Positions 42,491 through 51,934 of a DNA stretch of 64,000 nucleotides are shown piece after piece. Each line of letters starts with the position of its first letter. The stretch's first letter is position 1. The DNA lies in assembly GCF_009660225.1 (NCBI RefSeq), contig NZ_CP045920.1:1798001-1862000 (forward strand). Direction: 5' to 3'. The position numbers and the translations under genes are program-made. The notes under the pieces are model-generated. The model made no database searches. It saw nothing but the letters and a program-made list of their open reading frames with translations, and was not told the DNA's origin. The stretch comes from Pseudactinotalea sp. HY158. GTDB taxonomy: Bacteria > Actinomycetota > Actinomycetes > Actinomycetales > Beutenbergiaceae.

Positions 42491-45142
42491 TCAGCGCTCC
42501 CCGAGCCGCCGATTCGTCAGCCCGGTGGGCCGGTGCGATGCCGGATCCTCGGGCCACGGGTGCTTCGGGTAGCGGCCCCGGTTCTCCGCGCGCACGCCCG
42601 CGTACGGGCCCGCCCAGAAGGCGGCCAGATCGTCGGTCACCGCCAGCGGGCGACCGGCCGGCGAGAGCAGGTGGAACAGCACCCGCACGCGCCCGTTCGC
42701 CAGCGTCGGGGTGGTGGTGAGGCCGAAGCACTCCTGCAGTTTGACCGCGACGACGGGCCGGGCGTCGGGGTCCACGGCGTCGTCGGGGTACTCCACCCGG
42801 CATCGTGAGCCGGAGGGCACCCGGAGCCGTTCGGGGGCGAGCTCCTCCAGCCGGGACGCCTCGGGCCAGGGCAGCAGCGATCGCAGCGCCGCGCCGAGGT
42901 CGACCCGGCGCAGGGCCCGGCCGCCGGCGAGGCTGCGCAGGTGCGGTTCGAGCCACGTGTCCGCGGTGGCCACGAGCCCGGCGGCGTCGACGGCGGGCCA
43001 TGGCGGGCCGAGGTGGCGATGGAGGAACGCGAGCCGGCGCCGCCACTGCTCGTCCTCCCGGGACGGGTCGAAGAGCGCCGGTCCCGAGTCCGCGAGGGCC
43101 GCGAGGATCGCCCGCCGGGCGCCGTCGAGGCTTGCGGGCACCGGCGTGGTGGCCAGCTCGATCGCCCCCAGCCGCGTGGTCTCGCGGGCGCGGACCCGCC
43201 CCTGCTCGACCACGACGTCGACGCGGGTACTGCGCAGGTGTGCGGCCGCGACAAGCAGGTCGTCGGCCTCGATCGGGGCGGCCGCCCGGATCACCGCCCC
43301 GGTGCCGGCTGCGCTGCGGCCGGAGGCGCGGGCGGCCTCGGCGACACCGAGCCACGGCTCGCCGATCAGCGGGCTGCCCGGCGGCAGCGCCGCGCGGGTG
43401 CCGGAGGCGAGCAGGTACGTTCCCGGGGCCGCCACGAGCCGGGCGATCCGGTCGGGATGGGCGAGGGCGACGATCATCCCGGGGCTCGCGGTGGCCGCCG
43501 CCGCGCCCGCCGGTGGTGCCTGGACGCGCGGCGGCTCGATCGGTTCGCGCCGCTCGAGCCGCTCGAGTCGGTCGGCCTCCGTTCGCCAGCGCCGCTCCTC
43601 GGGGCCGGTGCCCGAGCGCAGCTGCCGCCACCGGCCCGCGAGGTCGGCGCCGGGGGCACGCAGGTCCCCGGCGATCAGGGCGACGATCTCGGCGGCGAGC
43701 CGCGCCGGGGCGGGACCGGCGTGGGCGCGGGCGAGCCGGGCGCCGTCGACGAGCGCCCGGGCGAGGCGGGGATCCGCGGGGATTTCCGCCAGGCGCCGGC
43801 CGAGCTCGGTCGCCCGGCCGGCGGCGTCCACCGCGCCGAGTCGCCGCAGCACGCTCACGGCCTCGGCCATCGCCGCGGCGGGCACCGGCTCGGGCAGGCG
43901 CAGGCCCCTCCCGCCCGGGGCGCCCCAGACGGCCAGGGTGAGGGCGGCCCCGGTGAGATCGGCGGTGCTCAGCTGCGAACGGGGCGCAGCGGGCGCGGCG
44001 GCATGGGCGCGTTCGTCGATGCAGCGGATCGCCCGGCCGGGCCCGAGCCGGGCGGCGCGGCCCGCGCGTTGATCCATCGCCGCGCGGGAGGCGGCCACGG
44101 TCACGAGGCCGGACATGTCACGGGTGGCGTCGCGGCGGGGCTCACGGGCGAGGCAGGCGTCGATCACGAGGCCGACCCCCGGCACGGTCAGGGAGCTCTC
44201 GGCGATGGCGGTCGCCACGACGATCCGGGGGCGGCCACCGGGGTGGCGCCCGGCGATCGCGTCGTCCTGCTCGGCCGCGGGGCGGCGCGAATGGAGCTCG
44301 AGCACGTCGGCCTCGCCGCCGAGGTCGCTGCGGAGTCGGGCGGCGACGTGGCCGACCTCCCACGCTCCGGGCAGGAACACGAGGGCGTCAACCGACTTGT
44401 CCGACTTGTCCGCCCCGTCCGCCGCGCGGGCCGCGCGGGCCGCCACGCCGGCCACGTGATCGAGGAACGCCCGCTCGACGCCCCGGTCGCTCGTGCGGGG
44501 CCCGGCCGCCGGGGCGTAGTCGATCCGCAGGGGGTGCTGGACCGCCGGCGAGGCCACGATCGGGGCGGGCTCCCCGCCACCGAGCAGGCGGGCGAAGGCG
44601 GGCGCGTCGATCGTCGCCGACATCGCCACGAGCGCCAGATCCTCCCGCAGCTCGCGCACCTCACCCAGGAGGCCGAGCAGCAGGTCCGTGTCGAGGTCGC
44701 GTTCGTGCACCTCGTCGAGCACGACCGCCCCGACTCCGGGCAGGTCGGGGTCGCCGAGCAGGCGGCGCAGCAGCAGGCCGGGGGTGCAGAACTCCACGAG
44801 GGCCTGCGCGCTCGTGCGGCGCTCCCCGCGCACGGCATAGCCGACGCGCTGCCCGATCGGGCTCCCGTCGAGCGCGGCGAGGCGGCGGGCGGCCGCCCGC
44901 ACGGCCACCCTCCTCGGCTGGGTGACGACCACCCGGCCGGGCGGGTGGCCGGGGAGGGAGCGCAGGTGCTCGGACAGCAGCGGCGGAACGAGCGTCGTCT
45001 TCCCGCTCCCGGGCGGTGCCTGCACGACCGCGAGCGGGGCGGATCCGCCCGCGGCGAGCACTCGGCTCAGCTCGGGGGCGGCCGCACGGATGGCGAGCCC
45101 GGCGCCCACGGCGTCGAGCGCGAACGGGCGAGAGGAGACCAC
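42491..45142 (-). CDS. hrpB: ATP-dependent helicase HrpB
   Basis: 883 residues. DEAH-box RNA/DNA helicase: Walker A APPGSGKTT (about 42-50), TQPRRVA, DEVH as DEAH variant (VVLDEVHERDLDTDLLLG), SAT in AMSATID, QRAGRAAR (motif VI), then the HA2 domain and the HrpB-specific C-terminal domain ending in FWAGPYAGVRAENRGRYPKHPWPEDP. Role uncertain, probably RNA processing. GTG start with GATAAT six nt upstream, so leaderless. A DKSDKS micro-repeat occurs near residue 250. Confidence 0.93.
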   Translation of the reverse strand: MVSSRPFALDAVGAGLAIRAAAPELSRVLAAGGSAPLAVVQAPPGSGKTTLVPPLLSEHLRSLPGHPPGRVVVTQPRRVAVRAAARRLAALDGSPIGQRVGYAVRGERRTSAQALVEFCTPGLLLRRLLGDPDLPGVGAVVLDEVHERDLDTDLLLGLLGEVRELREDLALVAMSATIDAPAFARLLGGGEPAPIVASPAVQHPLRIDYAPAAGPRTSDRGVERAFLDHVAGVAARAARAADGADKSDKSVDALVFLPGAWEVGHVAARLRSDLGGEADVLELHSRRPAAEQDDAIAGRHPGGRPRIVVATAIAESSLTVPGVGLVIDACLAREPRRDATRDMSGLVTVAASRAAMDQRAGRAARLGPGRAIRCIDERAHAAAPAAPRSQLSTADLTGAALTLAVWGAPGGRGLRLPEPVPAAAMAEAVSVLRRLGAVDAAGRATELGRRLAEIPADPRLARALVDGARLARAHAGPAPARLAAEIVALIAGDLRAPGADLAGRWRQLRSGTGPEERRWRTEADRLERLERREPIEPPRVQAPPAGAAAATASPGMIVALAHPDRIARLVAAPGTYLLASGTRAALPPGSPLIGEPWLGVAEAARASGRSAAGTGAVIRAAAPIEADDLLVAAAHLRSTRVDVVVEQGRVRARETTRLGAIELATTPVPASLDGARRAILAALADSGPALFDPSREDEQWRRRLAFLHRHLGPPWPAVDAAGLVATADTWLEPHLRSLAGGRALRRVDLGAALRSLLPWPEASRLEELAPERLRVPSGSRCRVEYPDDAVDPDARPVVAVKLQECFGLTTTPTLANGRVRVLFHLLSPAGRPLAVTDDLAAFWAGPYAGVRAENRGRYPKHPWPEDPASHRPTGLTNRRLGER

Positions 45143-45204
45143 GGCGCCATTATCGCCGCTCTCGCGGTGGGCGCCGCTCCCGATGGGATCGCCGGGGCCG
45201 CGGC

Positions 45205-45453
45205 TCAGTCGCCCTCGTCGCCGTTGTCGTCGTCGGCGAGGTCGCCGTGGCGCCAGGCGCGCTCCTCCGCCAGCCAGGCCTCGTTGCGCGCGTGTGCGAT
45301 CTCGCGCGCATGCTCGGCGGCCTTCCGGGTCGGGTAGGGCCCGAGCCGATAGGTGAAGGCGCTGAGCATGCCGTACTCGACCTCGTGGGTCTCGGTGTTG
45401 TAGTAGTAGGCGTGCTCGGAGTCTGGGCGCTGCTTGCGTGCGTTCTCAGTCAT
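45205..45453 (-). CDS. Small conserved actinobacterial protein
   Basis: 82 residues, no signal or membrane segment. Begins with a YYYNTETHEVEYG strand pair, then a LGPYPTRKAAEHA helix typical of a SPOR-like repeat, and ends in an acidic tail. Homologues of this kind lie beside ppgK or map in many actinobacteria; no function known. Excellent RBS (AGGAGG at about 7 nt). Divergent from ppgK. Confidence 0.75.
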   Translation of the reverse strand: MTENARKQRPDSEHAYYYNTETHEVEYGMLSAFTYRLGPYPTRKAAEHAREIAHARNEAWLAEERAWRHGDLADDDNGDEGD

Positions 45454-45597
45454 CGGAGTCCTCCTTGCGGCTCAACTTGCTCCCAGTCTTGCACCTCGCC
45501 GCCGCGAGCGCGGGAGATTCGGGCTCGGCGCGCGGCCCGATGCCACCGGCTGGGCCGCGAACGCAGACTCGGCGCCGAACCCCCTAGAATCCGGTCC

Positions 45598-46398
45598 ATG
45601 AACAGCAAAAGCGATGCCCTGGCGATCGGCGACGTCGACTACGGCGACGACGACATCGCCTTCGGCGTGGACATCGGCGGCTCGGGCATCAAGGGGGCCG
45701 CGGTGGACGTGCGTACCGGCCGGCTCCTGACGAAGCGGCACCGGATACCCACTCCCCGCCCCGCCGAGCCCGAGTCCGTCGGGGACGTCGTGCGCGACCT
45801 GCTCGACCACTTCGAGGTGCCCGGCACCGCCCGCATCGGGGTCACGTTCCCCGGGATCCTCCAGCACGGGGTGCTGCGCTCCTCCGCGAACATGGACGGC
45901 GACTGGGTGGGCCGCCACCTCGGCGAGGTGGTCGCCGCCCGGTCCGGGCGGACCGTCTCGGTCATGAACGACGCCGACGCCGCCGGCTACGCCGAGGCCC
46001 GCTACGGCGCGGGCAACGACAAGCCGGGACTCGTGCTCACGATCACGCTCGGAACGGGCATCGGGAGCGCACTCGTGCACAACGGCGTGCTCGTGCCGAA
46101 CCTGGAGATCGGGCACCTGGAGATCGACGGCTACGACGCCGAGACCCGGGCGGCCGCGAGCGTGAAGGACCGCGAGGGCCTGTCCTACCCGGAGTGGGCG
46201 ACGCGGCTGCAGCGCTACTTCGAGGTGGTCGAGTTCCTCTTCTCCCCCGACCTGTTCATCATCGGCGGCGGCGTGTCCAAGGACCACGAGGAGTTCCTGC
46301 CGCTCATCACCACGCACGCCCCGATGGTGCCCGCGCAGCTGCGGAACCAGGCGGGCATCGTGGGCGCCGCGGGGTTGGCGGCCCAGCACCACGTCTGA
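45598..46398 (+). CDS. ppgK: Polyphosphate glucokinase
   Basis: 266 residues. Phosphorylates glucose with polyphosphate (or ATP). ROK-family motifs: [15 protein letters not shown] (ATP/phosphate), [31 protein letters not shown] and the [11 protein letters not shown] segment. Starts at the ATG 7 nt after TAGAAT (45585-45590), hence probably leaderless. Typical actinobacterial enzyme. Convergent with rnpB. Confidence 0.95.
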   Translation: MNSKSDALAIGDVDYGDDDIAFGVDIGGSGIKGAAVDVRTGRLLTKRHRIPTPRPAEPESVGDVVRDLLDHFEVPGTARIGVTFPGILQHGVLRSSANMDGDWVGRHLGEVVAARSGRTVSVMNDADAAGYAEARYGAGNDKPGLVLTITLGTGIGSALVHNGVLVPNLEIGHLEIDGYDAETRAAASVKDREGLSYPEWATRLQRYFEVVEFLFSPDLFIIGGGVSKDHEEFLPLITTHAPMVPAQLRNQAGIVGAAGLAAQHHV

Positions 46399-46419
46399 CG
46401 CGCGCCGACGGGGGTGGAT

Positions 46420-46804
46420 GAGTCGACCGATACGCCGGGTTCTGTCCCTCGGCCCGCTCCTCGCGGAGTGGGCCGCGGTGACGGTCATCCATCTAGGATG
46501 CGCGTTGCCGCGCACCTCGAGCGATCCACCCGGAAGCTCGGCGGGCAGCCTACGAGCGCTTCCTGTCTGATCTTGCTCCGAGCGGGGTTTACCTAGCCGC
46601 ACCGGTCACCCGGTGCGCTGGTGGTCTCTTACACCACCCTTTCACCATGACCGCCGGTGCACGCACCGGTGGCTGTTTCCTTTCTGTGGCACTGTCCCGC
46701 GGGTCACCCCGGGTGGGTGTTACCCACCGCTCTGCCCTGTGGAGCCCGGACGTTCCTCGGCGCCCCGGCACGAGGCCGGGGCGACGCGACCGCCTGGTCG
46801 ACTC
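46420..46804 (-). ncRNA. rnpB: RNase P RNA (type A)
   Basis: The minus strand carries the RNase P consensus: 5' GAGGAA-CGTCCGGGC core, CACAGGGCAGAG, then CAGAAAGGAAACAGCC-type P10/11 region, GTAAACCCC, and a 3' region AGGACAGAACCC-like before the closing helix. The ends pair as gagtcgacc/ggtcgactc (46420-46428 with 46796-46804), fixing the length at about 385 nt. Any protein frames over this stretch are artefacts. Confidence 0.95.
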
Positions 46805-46892
46805 ATCCAGGGGCCACTCTACCGCTCCCGGTCCAGGGCCCAGTGATGCGCCCAGTGCGCGGACGGACGCACCGACCGCGCCGACCGGTCCG

Positions 46893-46898
46893 TACGCT
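46893..46898 (+). promoter_or_regulatory. -10 box TACGCT for leaderless yaaA
   Basis: TACGCT lies 6 nt before the GTG of yaaA. Confidence 0.55.
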
Positions 46899-46904
46899 GG
46901 CGGG

Positions 46905-47687
46905 GTGCTCCTGCTGCTCCCGCCCTCCGAGGGCAAGACCGCGCCCGCGTCCGGCCGCCCGCTCGACCTGTCCGGGCTCAGCCATCCGGAGCTGACCGAG
47001 CAGCGTCGACGCGTGCTGACGGCGTTGCTCGCCGCGAGCGAGAGCGGTCCGGGCGCGCTCGGGTTGCCGGCGTCGATGGCCGGGGCGGTCGCGGCGAACG
47101 TCTCGCTGCTCGAGGCGCCGACGGCCCCGGCGGCGCGGGTGTACACGGGCGTGCTCTATGCCGCCTCCGGACTCGCGGACCTCACGGGCACGGCTCGTTC
47201 CCGGGCGAGCCGGCACGTACGGATCGCCTCGGCGCTGTTCGGGATGCTCACCCCCGCGGACGCCATCCCCGCCTACCGGCTGCCGCCGACCGCGAAGCTG
47301 CCCGGCCTGCCCGGGGGCGGCACCTCGATCGCGGCGCTGGCGCCGCCGACGTCCGCGGCGATGTCCGCGGAGGAGCCGGGGCTCGTGGTCGATTGCCGCT
47401 CCGGCCCCTATATTCGGCTGTGGCGCCCCCGGCCGCCGACGGAATGGGTCTGCGTGCGCGTGGTTCAGCTGCGCGACGGCGTCCCGACCGTCGTCTCCCA
47501 CGACGCCAAGCACACCCGCGGGCTGCTCACCGGGCATCTGCTCACCCGGGCGGGTCGGATGCCCCGGACGGCGGAGCAGCTCCTCGGGGCCGCCGGTGAG
47601 CTCGTCGGCACGGTGCTCGCCGGCCTCCGGCTCGAACCGGCCACCGGCCCGGGCCCCCGGGTGCTCGAGCTCACGCTCCCCGCCTGA
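46905..47687 (+). CDS. yaaA: YaaA family peroxide stress protein
   Basis: 260 residues, DUF328 fold. Members limit iron-driven damage under peroxide stress by binding DNA and lowering free Fe(II). Motifs: LLPPSEGKT at the N-terminus, VYTGVLYAA, ASALFGMLTPADAIPAYRL, VVDCRSGPYIRLWRP and SHDAKHTRG. The GTG at 46905 fits a leaderless promoter. Faces away from rnpB, so the two share a 100-bp divergent region. Confidence 0.88.
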   Translation: MLLLLPPSEGKTAPASGRPLDLSGLSHPELTEQRRRVLTALLAASESGPGALGLPASMAGAVAANVSLLEAPTAPAARVYTGVLYAASGLADLTGTARSRASRHVRIASALFGMLTPADAIPAYRLPPTAKLPGLPGGGTSIAALAPPTSAAMSAEEPGLVVDCRSGPYIRLWRPRPPTEWVCVRVVQLRDGVPTVVSHDAKHTRGLLTGHLLTRAGRMPRTAEQLLGAAGELVGTVLAGLRLEPATGPGPRVLELTLPA

Positions 47688-47718
47688 CCTCGCGACCGGG
47701 TCCGGCCTCCCGAGCGGG

Positions 47719-47905
47719 GTGGGGAACTTCTTCGTCGCCTGCCACCGACGAGTCACCCCGACCGGGCAGGGCGGGCGCCACCGGTCCCCCGTGGGGAGAT
47801 TCGTTGGTGTGTGGCACCAATGGGTCACCCCGACCGGGCGGGGCGGGCGCCACCGGCCCAGCGTGGGGAGATTCGTAGGTGCGTGGGAACGGAGAGCGAC
47901 CCCAT
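47719..47905 (+). repeat. Imperfect 72-bp direct repeats (2.6 copies)
   Basis: Units start at 47719, 47791 and 47863, each with gtggggagattcg-like starts and gtcaccccgaccgggc cores (47752, 47824). The period of 72 keeps a reading frame open on the minus strand but no real gene is indicated. The rest of 47688-47999 has no other feature. Confidence 0.8.
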
Positions 47906-47999
47906 TCGACGCCGACCCACACGACGCCGACCAACACGGCGCCGACAGCACATCCGGCGCGGTCACCGACTCTCGCGTGAGTCGGAGCGGGCGAGCAGG

Positions 48000-48731
48000 T
48001 CAGTCGACCCGGATGAGCAGGTAGTCGTACTCGTCGGAGCGGATGACCTGATCCGGGGCGGCCTCCCTGATGGCCGCCTTCTCGGTCAGGCTGAGCGGGA
48101 CCTGGACGCCCACGGTCATCTCCCCCTTGAGGGCGATCGCCCCGAGCCCGCCGGTGCGGCTGCGGACCCGCTCGTACAGGCTCATGAGCGCGTCGTCGAT
48201 CCCGCCGGCGAGCACCTCGCGGGCCCGGCCGGTCTCGGAGGCCTGAGCGTCGAGCACGGCGATCTCCCGCTCGCTCTCGGCGGTGACGTCGGCGACCTGG
48301 GCCTCGATCGCCTGCACCTGCTCGGTCATCGCCGCCAGGTCGACCTCGGCGCCCTCGAGGCGCTCCATCACCTCGAGCTGCGCCTCCTCGAGCACGCCCT
48401 GGCGGCGGGCGAGCGCCTCGAGCTCACTCGTGAGCGCCTGGAGCTCCTTCGGGGTGCCCTCCCCGGAGTTGAGCCGGAGCGCGCCCCGCTCGGCGCGGGA
48501 GCGCACCTGCTCCACGTCCGCCTCGGCCTTGGCCACCTCGCGGCGGGTGTCCGTCACGAGCACGCCGGCCTGCGTGCGGGCGCGCTGCAGGTCCGCGGCG
48601 CGGGCGGTCAGCTCCTCGAGGGTCGCCAGCGTCGGGTGGGTGCGGCGCTGGTGGGCCAGCTGGGCCAGCCGGGTGTCGAGCTCTTGGACCTCGAGCAGGC
48701 GACGTTGTTCGGCGGGGGGTGCGGTGGTCAC
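48000..48731 (-). CDS. Coiled-coil protein of the C4 zinc-ribbon (Rv2229c-like) family, zinc ribbon lost
   Basis: 243 residues. Residues about 5-180 are a long antiparallel coiled coil (heptads rich in Leu, Ala, Glu). Homologues end in a C4-type zinc ribbon; here the whole protein has no cysteine, and the ribbon positions read GEMTVGVQV and RSDEYDYLLIRV. The fold may survive without zinc. Role of the family unclear (CdsZ-like ribosome/RNA partners have been proposed). GTG start with GGAGG, overlapping the Nif3 stop by GTGA. Same order as Rv2230c-Rv2229c. Confidence 0.85.
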   Translation of the reverse strand: MTTAPPAEQRRLLEVQELDTRLAQLAHQRRTHPTLATLEELTARAADLQRARTQAGVLVTDTRREVAKAEADVEQVRSRAERGALRLNSGEGTPKELQALTSELEALARRQGVLEEAQLEVMERLEGAEVDLAAMTEQVQAIEAQVADVTAESEREIAVLDAQASETGRAREVLAGGIDDALMSLYERVRSRTGGLGAIALKGEMTVGVQVPLSLTEKAAIREAAPDQVIRSDEYDYLLIRVD

Positions 48732-49573
48732 CGGGAGCCTCCTAGGTTGGTGCTGGCAAGCCTAACGGTCCACGGATCGGTCACGAGCCGCGAGGCCCGC
48801 ACGGCCACGTCGAAGGCCGCCGCGAGCCGGTCGGCGACGCTCGGCACCCAGGGCCACTCGCTCGCATAGTGGGCGACGTCCACGAGCGCCGGTGCGCCCG
48901 GCATCGCGCCCGCCTCGGCGGCCCGGTGGTGGCGCAGGTCCGCCGTGAGATAGGCGTCCACTCCGGCGCGGCGGGCGGCGTCGAGGTAGGAGTCCCCGCT
49001 CCCCCCGCAGACCGCCACGCGGGAGATCGACCGGTCGAGGTCGCCGTGGATCCGCACGCCGTGCTCGGTGGCGGGCAGCCGGCCGGCCACGAGCTCCCCG
49101 AAGCCGCGCAGGCTCAACGGCTCGGCGAGCGTACCCACGCGCCCGATCCCGCTGCCCGGATGCGCATCGGGGTGATCGACCGGTTCGAGCACCTCGAGCG
49201 GCACGGTGTCCGCGAGCCCGAGCAGCTCGGCCAGGGAGTCGTTCACCCCGCCGGGGGCGATGTCGGCGTTCGTGTGCGCGGTGTAGAGCGCGACCCCGGC
49301 GCCGATGAGGTCGTGGACCATCCTGCCCTTGGGAGTGGTCGCGGCCACGGTGGTGGTGCCCGAGAGGAACAGCGGGTGGTGGGTGAGCAGGAGGTCGGCG
49401 CCCCATTCGAGGGCCTCGGCGACCACGGCCGGGTCGATGTCGACGGCCACGAGCACGCGCCGGACCGCGGCCGCCGGGTCCCCGACGGTCAGGCCGACGG
49501 CGTCCCAGCCCTGGGCCGTGCTCTCGGGGTATCGCTCGCGCAGGTGGGCCACGATGTCGGCGACGGTCACCAT
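48728..49573 (-). CDS. Nif3-like dinuclear metal-centre protein
   Basis: 281 residues. Toroidal hexamer family with two metal ions; proposed GTP cyclohydrolase I type 2-like activity, true role unknown. Metal ligands are seen in LLTHHPLFL, AHTNADIAPGGVND and VDVAHYASEW near the C-terminus. Shares an operon with the coiled-coil gene and follows ddh by 11 bp. Confidence 0.93.
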   Translation of the reverse strand: MVTVADIVAHLRERYPESTAQGWDAVGLTVGDPAAAVRRVLVAVDIDPAVVAEALEWGADLLLTHHPLFLSGTTTVAATTPKGRMVHDLIGAGVALYTAHTNADIAPGGVNDSLAELLGLADTVPLEVLEPVDHPDAHPGSGIGRVGTLAEPLSLRGFGELVAGRLPATEHGVRIHGDLDRSISRVAVCGGSGDSYLDAARRAGVDAYLTADLRHHRAAEAGAMPGAPALVDVAHYASEWPWVPSVADRLAAAFDVAVRASRLVTDPWTVRLASTNLGGSR

Positions 49574-49584
49574 GTCGATCCCGC

Positions 49585-50571
49585 TCAGAGCTCCCCGGCC
49601 CGCAGCTGCTCGGGGCTCCGAGGCGAGAGCAGCCCGGGTGCGATGTCGTACACGGTCTTGGCCCCGTGCTCACCTGCACTGCTGAGCCGGTGAGCGGCGC
49701 GGGCGTAGGCCACGAGCACGCTCGCGGTGAACTCGGGGTTGGAGGCGAGCGTGAGCCGGTACTCGATCGAGTTGACCGTGCCCGGGCTCGTCTCGCCCGA
49801 ATGGATGACGACGCCGCCGTGCGGCATGGCCGAATGGTCGCGCCGGAGCTCCTCGGCCGAGATGAAGGTGACGGTCGTGTCGTAGTCGGCGAAGTAGTCG
49901 GGCATCGTGACGATCGCCGAGCGCACCTCCTCGGCGTCCGCGCCGTCGGCGAGCACGACGTAGCAGTGCCGGGTGTGCTTGTCGCGGGTGGCCAGGTCGG
50001 CGCCGGTTCCGGCGCGCACCCGGGCGATCGCCTCCTCGTTCGGCACCGTGTACTGCACACCGGCGGCCACTCCGGGCACCCGCCGGACCGCGTCGGAATG
50101 GCCCTGGCTCAGTCCCTTGCCCCAGAAGGTCGCCGTCGTGCCCTGCGGCAGCACCGACTGGGCGTAGACCCGGTTGAGGGAGAACAGGCCCGGGTCCCAG
50201 CCCACCGAGATGATCGCGGTGGTGTTCCCGGCGCGGGCGGCGGCGTCGACGGCGGCGAAGTACTCGGGGATGCGCGCGTGGGTGTCGAAGGAGTCGACCG
50301 TCGTGTAGGAGCGCGCGAGCTCCGGGCCCTGCTCGGGCAGGTCGAGGCGGGAGCCGCCGCAGAGGATGAGCACGTCGATCCCCGCCCGGGTGTCCTCGTC
50401 GGCGAGCTCGTCGACCCGCCCGACGTGCACGTCACCCGAGGCCGGCGCGACAGCGAGGGGGTCGCGCCGGGTGTAGATGCCCACGAGGTGCAGGTCCTGC
50501 TGCCGGGCGAGCGCCTGCTCGACGCCGCGCCCCAGGTTGCCGTAGCCGACGATCCCAACGCGAATACTCAT
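49585..50571 (-). CDS. ddh: meso-Diaminopimelate D-dehydrogenase
   Basis: 328 residues, the family's length. Makes meso-diaminopimelate from tetrahydrodipicolinate in one NADPH-dependent step, bypassing the succinylase route, for lysine and peptidoglycan. N-terminal Rossmann GYGNLGRGVE, VDSFDTHARIPEYF, WDPGLFSLNR, and HSGETSPGTVNSIEYRL near the end, all characteristic. ATG at 50571. Lies with Nif3 downstream. Confidence 0.93.
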   Translation of the reverse strand: MSIRVGIVGYGNLGRGVEQALARQQDLHLVGIYTRRDPLAVAPASGDVHVGRVDELADEDTRAGIDVLILCGGSRLDLPEQGPELARSYTTVDSFDTHARIPEYFAAVDAAARAGNTTAIISVGWDPGLFSLNRVYAQSVLPQGTTATFWGKGLSQGHSDAVRRVPGVAAGVQYTVPNEEAIARVRAGTGADLATRDKHTRHCYVVLADGADAEEVRSAIVTMPDYFADYDTTVTFISAEELRRDHSAMPHGGVVIHSGETSPGTVNSIEYRLTLASNPEFTASVLVAYARAAHRLSSAGEHGAKTVYDIAPGLLSPRSPEQLRAGEL

Positions 50572-50672
50572 GCTCTGCCTTCCATAGTCGTGCGCTCACG
50601 CTAGCGCGTCCCGGCCCCGTGCGCCGACCCCGGATCGACCCGGATGAGCCCCGATGCGACCCGACGAACCCG

Positions 50673-51344
50673 TCAGCCGAGGATCTCGGCGCGGTTCAGG
50701 TCGCTCTGCGGCCATTCGTAGATCACGGGCTCGGCGAGTGCCTCGTCGGTGACGGCGCGGGCGTCGACCACGCCGATCGAGTCGAGCATGCAGCGCAGGG
50801 CGGTGAGCTGATCCACGCGCGGCTGCACGAAGTCCCGTTGCGAGAGGAAGCTCATCCCCAGGAGCGTGACGGTCAGGTAGGTCGCGCACTCGTCGCCGGG
50901 CATGACGAGACGGGCCTGGTGCTTCTCCTCGGCGACGCGCAGGTACTCGGCGAGCATCGCCGTCCAGAATTCGAACTCCTCGCCCACCTCCTCGACGGGC
51001 GGCTCCGGATCGAAGACGAGCGTGAGGGCGGCCCGCGCGAACGGGCTGCGGCTCGTCTGCAGCGACAGGCTCATGAGACACCGGATCGCGGTGCGCAGGT
51101 CCCCCTCGGGGAAGAAGCGTCGGGCGTCGGCATCCGCGTACACGAGGGCATCGTGGAAGGCGCCGGCGAGGGCCCGGGCGAGGTCGCGTTTCGTGGGGAA
51201 GTGGTACGAGAAGGCGCCCTTGGTCAGCCCGATCCTGGCCGCGACGGCGGCGAACGAGGTCGCGCTGTAGCCGCGCTCGGCGATCTCCCTGGAGGCGGCG
51301 AGAAGGAGCTCGCGCCGCGTCGCCGCCGGACCGGTCATCATCAT
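50673..51344 (-). CDS. TetR-family transcriptional regulator
   Basis: 223 residues. Helix-turn-helix at about 9-55 (RRELLLAASREIAERGYSATSFAAVAARIGLTKGAFSYHF), remaining residues a ligand-binding helical domain. Pattern resembles gamma-butyrolactone receptor-like regulators (KGAFSYHFPTKRDLA), though without a known partner. The start may be 51344, 51341 or 51338 (ATG ATG ATG). The upstream sequence taaatatctta (51352-51362) is an AT-rich imperfect palindrome and may be its own operator and -10. No obvious target gene adjacent. Confidence 0.88.
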   Translation of the reverse strand: MMMTGPAATRRELLLAASREIAERGYSATSFAAVAARIGLTKGAFSYHFPTKRDLARALAGAFHDALVYADADARRFFPEGDLRTAIRCLMSLSLQTSRSPFARAALTLVFDPEPPVEEVGEEFEFWTAMLAEYLRVAEEKHQARLVMPGDECATYLTVTLLGMSFLSQRDFVQPRVDQLTALRCMLDSIGVVDARAVTDEALAEPVIYEWPQSDLNRAEILG

Positions 51345-51405
51345 GTAAATATCTTATGTCCACGGTGGTGCGCCCGGAACAGTGCGGTCGCGCACAGAGC
51401 GGGAT

Positions 51406-51897
51406 TCAGGACGACGCGATCGCGGCCCGCGTAGCGCGGGTGAGCGCTGCGAGGTCGGCCGGGGCGAGCTCGATGTCCAGGCCGCGCCGACCGCCCGAGA
51501 CGAGCAGCGTCGTCCATCGGCCGGCGGAGGAGTCGAGGACGGTCGGCAGCGCGCGCCGCTGCCCGATCGGGGAGATGCCGCCGGCGACGTAGCCAGTGAC
51601 GCGTTCGGCGTCGGCCACCGCGGCCATCGCGACCTTCTTCACCCCGAGGGCGGCGCCCATCGCCTTGAGGTCCAGGGTGGCGGACACGGGCACGATACCG
51701 ACGGCGAGGCCGGAGCCGGCGTCGACGAGGAGGGTCTTGAACACCTGGGAGGGGTCTCGCCCGAGGGCGGCGGCCGCCTCGAGGCCGAAGGACGGCGCGG
51801 CGGGGTCGTGGTCGTAGGGGCGCTCGGTGAACGCGACGCCCGCGGCGAGCAGGGCGCGCACGGCCGGGGTCGACCCCGAGGTCGGCTTCTTGGGCAC
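51406..51897 (-). CDS. ybaK: YbaK/EbsC-type Cys-tRNA(Pro) deacylase
   Basis: 163 residues. Hydrolyses Cys mis-charged on tRNA-Pro. The fold's key Lys lies in VFKTLLVD, followed by VSATLDLKAMGAALG, ERVTGYVAGGISPIGQRR and the C-terminal GRRGLDIELAPADLA. GTG start at 51897. The nearby tRNA-Pro at 2866 is only a coincidence. Confidence 0.9.
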   Translation of the reverse strand: MPKKPTSGSTPAVRALLAAGVAFTERPYDHDPAAPSFGLEAAAALGRDPSQVFKTLLVDAGSGLAVGIVPVSATLDLKAMGAALGVKKVAMAAVADAERVTGYVAGGISPIGQRRALPTVLDSSAGRWTTLLVSGGRRGLDIELAPADLAALTRATRAAIASS

Positions 51898-51934
51898 CGG
51901 CCCACCGTAGCGGGCGGGGCCGGTGGCGCCGCAC

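Noticed and set aside
46589-47146. 185-codon frame over the end of rnpB and yaaA
   Set aside because: It overlaps the RNase P RNA and the well-supported yaaA gene on the other strand.
47719-47905. A protein gene with 24-residue repeats on the minus strand
   Set aside because: Only an open shadow through the 72-bp repeats and yaaA; no start site, RBS or known domain.
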